From the NCBI GenBank assembly GCA_026395935.1, contig JAPLXT010000044.1, forward strand, positions 1 to 15,206: 15,206 nucleotides of DNA. The letters are read 5' to 3'. Each line of letters begins with the position of its first letter. Position 1 is the first letter of the stretch. The DNA is from Candidatus Nomurabacteria bacterium. Lineage in GTDB: Bacteria; Patescibacteriota; Minisyncoccia; Phycocordibacterales; UBA9973. A model generated the notes under the pieces. It ran no database searches and was not told the DNA's origin. It saw nothing but the letters and a program-made list of their open reading frames with translations. Below are positions 13,292-15,206 of this stretch, one piece after another. A program made the position numbers and the translations under genes.

Positions 13292-14182
13292 CTATTGCGG
13301 AGTATTTAGATTAGGCATTTTATCAGTATTTATTGGGGCAGTTACTGGTATAGATGGTATGGGATTTACGTTGGTTATTGTAGGAGTAGGTGTCTTAACT
13401 TTTGTAGTAGAGACGGGCATATTTAAAGGCATAGTAGCGGTAGCTGGCTTCCTTAGGAGACTATAAATTCCATAACTTCCACCTAAAAGTATCAATATAA
13501 TTAACAATATTATCCATATAGACATAGGTCCACGGACGATAGCACCTACTTTTGCGGCACTAGCAGTAAGGGTATCTTTCAGTTTTTCTCTTCCTGAAAG
13601 TCCACTCTGGTTCTCATCTATAGGTATTGTACTAATAGTATTACTGGCTATTGGGCTTATTTCTAAAGCCTTACTTGTTACTGTCGTCTTGGTTGTAGTA
13701 ATGGGTGGTGTAGTTTTGGCGGTTGTACTTGTTTTTGGAGGAGTGACTAATGTTGTCGTTTTACAACGATTTCCTATGTTTATATCGTAGTTATCACCTG
13801 ATTTAAGTGCGCATCCGAAAAGCATAGGTTTTATATAGTCCGAACAACGAATACCAGTATTCATATCAAATATATCCCCTGATCCTGCTTTACATCCGAC
13901 GAGTACTGTTTTTATGTTGTTAGTACAAGGTCTTCCTGTGTTTACATCATAAAGATCTCCGGACTTTGGTGCGCATCCGACAAGTACTATTGTAGATACT
14001 GATCCATCCTTATTGGTATTACTGACTGGAGATGATAATGAATAGGAAACGCCAAAAGATTTGACCGTAGTTGTTGCGGCTTCCCCTTTTGCTGTGTTCA
14101 TAAAGAATCCACCGACAAAGAAAAGCATGGTGAATAAAATCGCCCCGATAAATTTGAGATTAGTTCTCATTTGTGTAAACAT
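13292..14182 (-). CDS. Secreted membrane protein with three tandem Cys-pair repeats (296 aa)
   Basis: I do not recognise a named family. The N-terminus (MFTQMRTNLKFIGAILFTML) is a hydrophobic signal or anchor nearly identical to that of the 1745-aa protein. Residues 66-143 hold three repeats of 27 residues: VLVGCAPKSGDLYDVNTGRPC, VLVGCKAGSGDIFDMNTGIRC and MLFGCALKSGDNYDINIGNRC (each quoted in part: GC..SGD..D.N.G..C). The cysteines are at 70/86, 97/113 and 124/140, always 16 apart, and may form three disulfides outside the cell. A Thr/Pro-rich linker (141-190) leads to a membrane segment (about 221-243) and a Pro/Thr-rich tail (246-296). A single related Cys pair occurs in the 1745-aa protein. 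The role may be envelope display or adhesion (inference). The gene ends with TAG. Confidence 0.85.
   Translation of the reverse strand: MFTQMRTNLKFIGAILFTMLFFVGGFFMNTAKGEAATTTVKSFGVSYSLSSPVSNTNKDGSVSTIVLVGCAPKSGDLYDVNTGRPCTNNIKTVLVGCKAGSGDIFDMNTGIRCSDYIKPMLFGCALKSGDNYDINIGNRCKTTTLVTPPKTSTTAKTTPPITTTKTTVTSKALEISPIASNTISTIPIDENQSGLSGREKLKDTLTASAAKVGAIVRGPMSIWIILLIILILLGGSYGIYSLLRKPATATMPLNMPVSTTKVKTPTPTITNVNPIPSIPVTAPINTDKMPNLNTPQ
13754..13987 (-). repeat. Three 81-bp tandem coding repeats
   Basis: These bases encode residues 66-143 of the 296-aa protein as two complete 27-codon units and a shorter third. The units are similar in protein but diverged in DNA, so they are old duplications kept for the fold. 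Confidence 0.8.
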
Positions 14183-14226
14183 AAATTTTAATTCTCACAT
14201 CTCGCAACCGGTGCGGACGGATTTGG

Positions 14227-14267
14227 TATTAATAATTGATAAAAATTAGTTTCTAAAAACAAGAACA
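14227..14267 (-). promoter_or_regulatory. Conserved leader element of the 296-aa gene, copy B
   Basis: TATTAATAATTGATAAAA (14227-14244) and AAAAACAAGAACA (14255-14267) match copy A in 17 of 18 and 13 of 13 positions with the same 10-base gap. The element begins 13 bp after the -10 box at 14281-14286 (minus). About 30 extra bases, with a GC-rich patch near 14200-14219, lie between it and the ATG compared with copy A. Confidence 0.6.
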
Positions 14268-14280
14268 CATATACCCTAAG

Positions 14281-14306
14281 ATTATACCGAATGGAAACTA
14301 AGTCAA
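14281..14306 (-). promoter_or_regulatory. Promoter of the 296-aa gene
   Basis: A perfect TATAAT (14286-14281) is preceded by CGG, as in the pyruvate kinase promoter. TTGACT (14306-14301) lies only 14 bp upstream, so the -35 is off-spaced. Transcription should start near 14274, giving a leader of about 92 nt. Confidence 0.55.
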
Positions 14307-14475
14307 ATATTTAATTAAGAGCGAAACATAAATTGATATCTGTCAATAGATACTTTTTAAAAAAATAATTATACAAATTTTACATAGTGAAAATTTTATG
14401 TTGTTGTAATTTTTAATTTTATTTTAAGAGAAAAAGTTTACAAAAATTTATGCATAAAATTATAGATATATAAGT
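14307..14475. other. AT-rich intergenic stretch, no gene seen
   Basis: This is part of the 472-bp gap between divergent genes (14183-14654). It is very AT-rich, with long A and T runs. TGTCAA at 14341-14346 (TTGACA on minus) and TTTACA at 14437-14442 (plus) could be -35 boxes, but neither has a convincing partner. No frame or RNA gene was recognised. Confidence 0.5.
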
Positions 14476-14525
14476 TGTCCTTTATAAAGGACATATCTAT
14501 AAAGGACATTATATGGTGTCCTTTA
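14476..14525. repeat. Cluster of four TGTCCTTTA half-sites, including an 18-bp palindrome
   Basis: TGTCCTTTATAAAGGACA (14476-14493) is a perfect 18-bp palindrome. A third half-site, TATAAAGGACA, follows at 14498-14508, and a fourth, TGTCCTTTA, at 14517-14525. The last two form a second inverted repeat with an 8-base gap. The cluster ends about 40 bp before a candidate promoter of the 136-aa gene. It looks like operator sites for a dimeric repressor, or alternative RNA stems if transcribed. Confidence 0.6.
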
Positions 14526-14563
14526 GAAATATAGACTATATAACCCTATCTTTTATCCTGCTC

Positions 14564-14592
14564 TTGATAAATATGTAAATTTATGTTATTTT
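14564..14592 (+). promoter_or_regulatory. Candidate promoter of the 136-aa gene
   Basis: TTGATA (14564-14569), a 17-bp spacer and TATTTT (14587-14592), with an extended -10 TG at 14584-14585, would give a leader of about 56 nt. The match is moderate in very AT-rich sequence. Confidence 0.4.
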
Positions 14593-14654
14593 GTAGAAAA
14601 TAAAAGAAATAGAATAATTTTTTAAATTTAATTTTTAAATTAAAACTATATTGT

Positions 14655-15065
14655 ATGTACTACCCTGATCTTTCTAGTTTAAGAGGTCATACTCTTAAGC
14701 CATGCGATGTGTTAACAATTCATAACATGTTGCATATTGTTTGCTGTGATTCCTTAAGAAATTTGTATCAAGATGACGACCAAATTTTCAAAGATTTAGG
14801 AGTTGATAAGTATGAGTTTTGTTCTAAACATTATGCTCATCAATCTATTTCAGGAGAATTTCATTATTCTTTTCCGCTTTCCAAGGAAGATAATTTTATT
14901 GGTTTAACCAATCTTGTAATAGCTCTTATGGAGCTATCAGAAGAAAAGATCTTACAAGAAGAAAAAATGATGCAAATGATGAAGGAGTACCTTGAAAGTG
15001 AGGATCTTCTTTATAAGGAAGTTACAAGAAAAAAAGGATTGTTAGAAAGAATCTTTGGTTTCTAA
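14655..15065 (+). CDS. Unrecognised 136-aa protein
   Basis: I do not recognise this protein. It has 136 residues and no signal peptide. The first half is mixed, with cysteines and histidines (PCDVLTIHNMLHIVCCDSL, then EFCSKHYAHQS), which might suggest metal binding, but no standard spacing is seen. The second half is a long charged helix, probably a coiled coil (ALMELSEEKILQEEKMMQM, KEYLESEDLLYKEVTRKKG), ending in the hydrophobic GLLERIFGF. It is one of only two confident plus-strand genes. It is preceded by the half-site cluster, and its TAA is followed after 31 bp by a strong terminator. No Shine-Dalgarno is visible. The palindromes upstream suggest it is regulated, which makes it the most likely inducible gene in the window (inference). 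Confidence 0.72.
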   Translation: MYYPDLSSLRGHTLKPCDVLTIHNMLHIVCCDSLRNLYQDDDQIFKDLGVDKYEFCSKHYAHQSISGEFHYSFPLSKEDNFIGLTNLVIALMELSEEKILQEEKMMQMMKEYLESEDLLYKEVTRKKGLLERIFGF

Positions 15066-15096
15066 AATAATTTTCTTATTAAAACAAAATAAAGGT

Positions 15097-15130
15097 AAAA
15101 CCTGCTGAATAGTCAGCAGGTTTTCTTTTT
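15097..15130. terminator. Bidirectional terminator between convergent genes
   Basis: AAAACCTGCTGA (15097-15108), a 4-base loop and TCAGCAGGTTTT (15113-15124) are followed by CTTTTTTT on plus. On the minus strand the hairpin directly follows the stop at 15131 and continues TTTTACCTTTATTTTG. Confidence 0.9.
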
Positions 15131-15206
15131 TTATTTATTTAAGTAGTATAATCGTTTCTTTTCAGGTAATCGTTCTATAGAGTAGCGGAGCATAGTGCGA
15201 GGCATT
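15131..15206 (-). CDS. 3' end of a probable DNA alkylation repair (AlkD/HEAT-like) gene
   Basis: Only the last 24 codons and a TAA stop lie in the window; the gene continues to the right. The visible end reads MPRTMLRYSIERLPEKKRLY followed by YLNK. From memory, DNA alkylation repair proteins of the AlkD family (COG4912) end with PRTMLRYAIE plus a similar helix; these are HEAT-repeat DNA glycosylases or their relatives. The frame is open to the window edge, so the ATG at 15205 need not be the start. The shared terminator with the convergent 136-aa gene supports it as a real gene end. Identity is a recalled motif match and needs the full gene. Confidence 0.5.
   Translation of the reverse strand, partial: MPRTMLRYSIERLPEKKRLYYLNK

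Noticed and set aside
13754..13987. CRISPR-like periodic repeat
   Set aside because: The periodicity is 81 bp, in frame and conserved as protein with diverged DNA. It is a coding tandem repeat.
14469..14479. Third copy of the ATAAGTTGTA promoter element
   Set aside because: Only nine bases match, no TTGACA lies at the right distance, and the match partly overlaps the 14476-14493 palindrome; chance is likely in AT-rich DNA.
15131..15206. Start of a tRNA or other RNA gene at the right edge
   Set aside because: No cloverleaf or known RNA start was seen; the minus strand gives a protein C-terminus ending exactly at the shared terminator.

Overview
The window looks like chromosome from a small-genome, AT-rich bacterium of the Candidate Phyla Radiation (Patescibacteria), most likely the Parcubacteria group. 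This placement rests on recalled family features: a pyruvate kinase cut down to its catalytic core, a Pif1-like helicase with a C-terminal helix-turn-helix, a membrane-anchored CAP protein starting WLKKHFIPQDGND, a giant secreted protein ending in KVLGAEKF plus a peptidoglycan-binding domain, and short Cys-pair motifs ending TGRxC. TGA ends at least one gene (3154-3156), so the UGA-sense code of some CPR lineages is not indicated. No rRNA, tRNA, CRISPR array or insertion sequence was found.

Layout. 1-3065 (minus): a DEAD-box RNA helicase cut by the left edge, a D-2-hydroxyacid dehydrogenase, and a minimal pyruvate kinase. 3154-4539 (minus): three small proteins I do not recognise (132, 90 and 173 aa) with two look-alike promoters. 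4654-6653: a Pif1-family DNA helicase (minus) diverging from a 54-aa zinc-ribbon protein (plus) across a symmetric -10 box; the zinc-ribbon gene converges on a 20-codon basic micro-ORF (minus) at a shared perfect 20-bp hairpin. 6782-14182 (minus): a surface cluster with a membrane CAP protein, a 1745-aa multidomain secreted protein, and a 296-aa membrane protein carrying three tandem 27-residue Cys-pair repeats. 14183-14654: a 472-bp AT-rich divergent region with a cluster of TGTCCTTTA half-sites. 14655-15065 (plus): an unrecognised 136-aa protein, convergent with the 3' end of a gene resembling a DNA alkylation repair protein (minus, cut by the right edge).

The genes do not form one pathway. 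The coherent part is the surface cluster. The two largest surface genes share a duplicated promoter, leader and signal-peptide segment and a Cys-pair motif; the giant protein and the CAP protein share the KVLGAE motif. This suggests a co-evolved set of envelope proteins, perhaps for attachment or host contact (inference).

Expression signals are unusually compact. I saw no Shine-Dalgarno sequence before any gene. Four starts (CAP, pif1, zinc ribbon, pyruvate kinase) lie 6-9 nt after a TATAAT, implying leaderless or near-leaderless mRNAs. At three junctions the -35 region of the next gene lies against or inside the terminator hairpin of the previous one. All promoter, terminator and leader calls are readings by eye.
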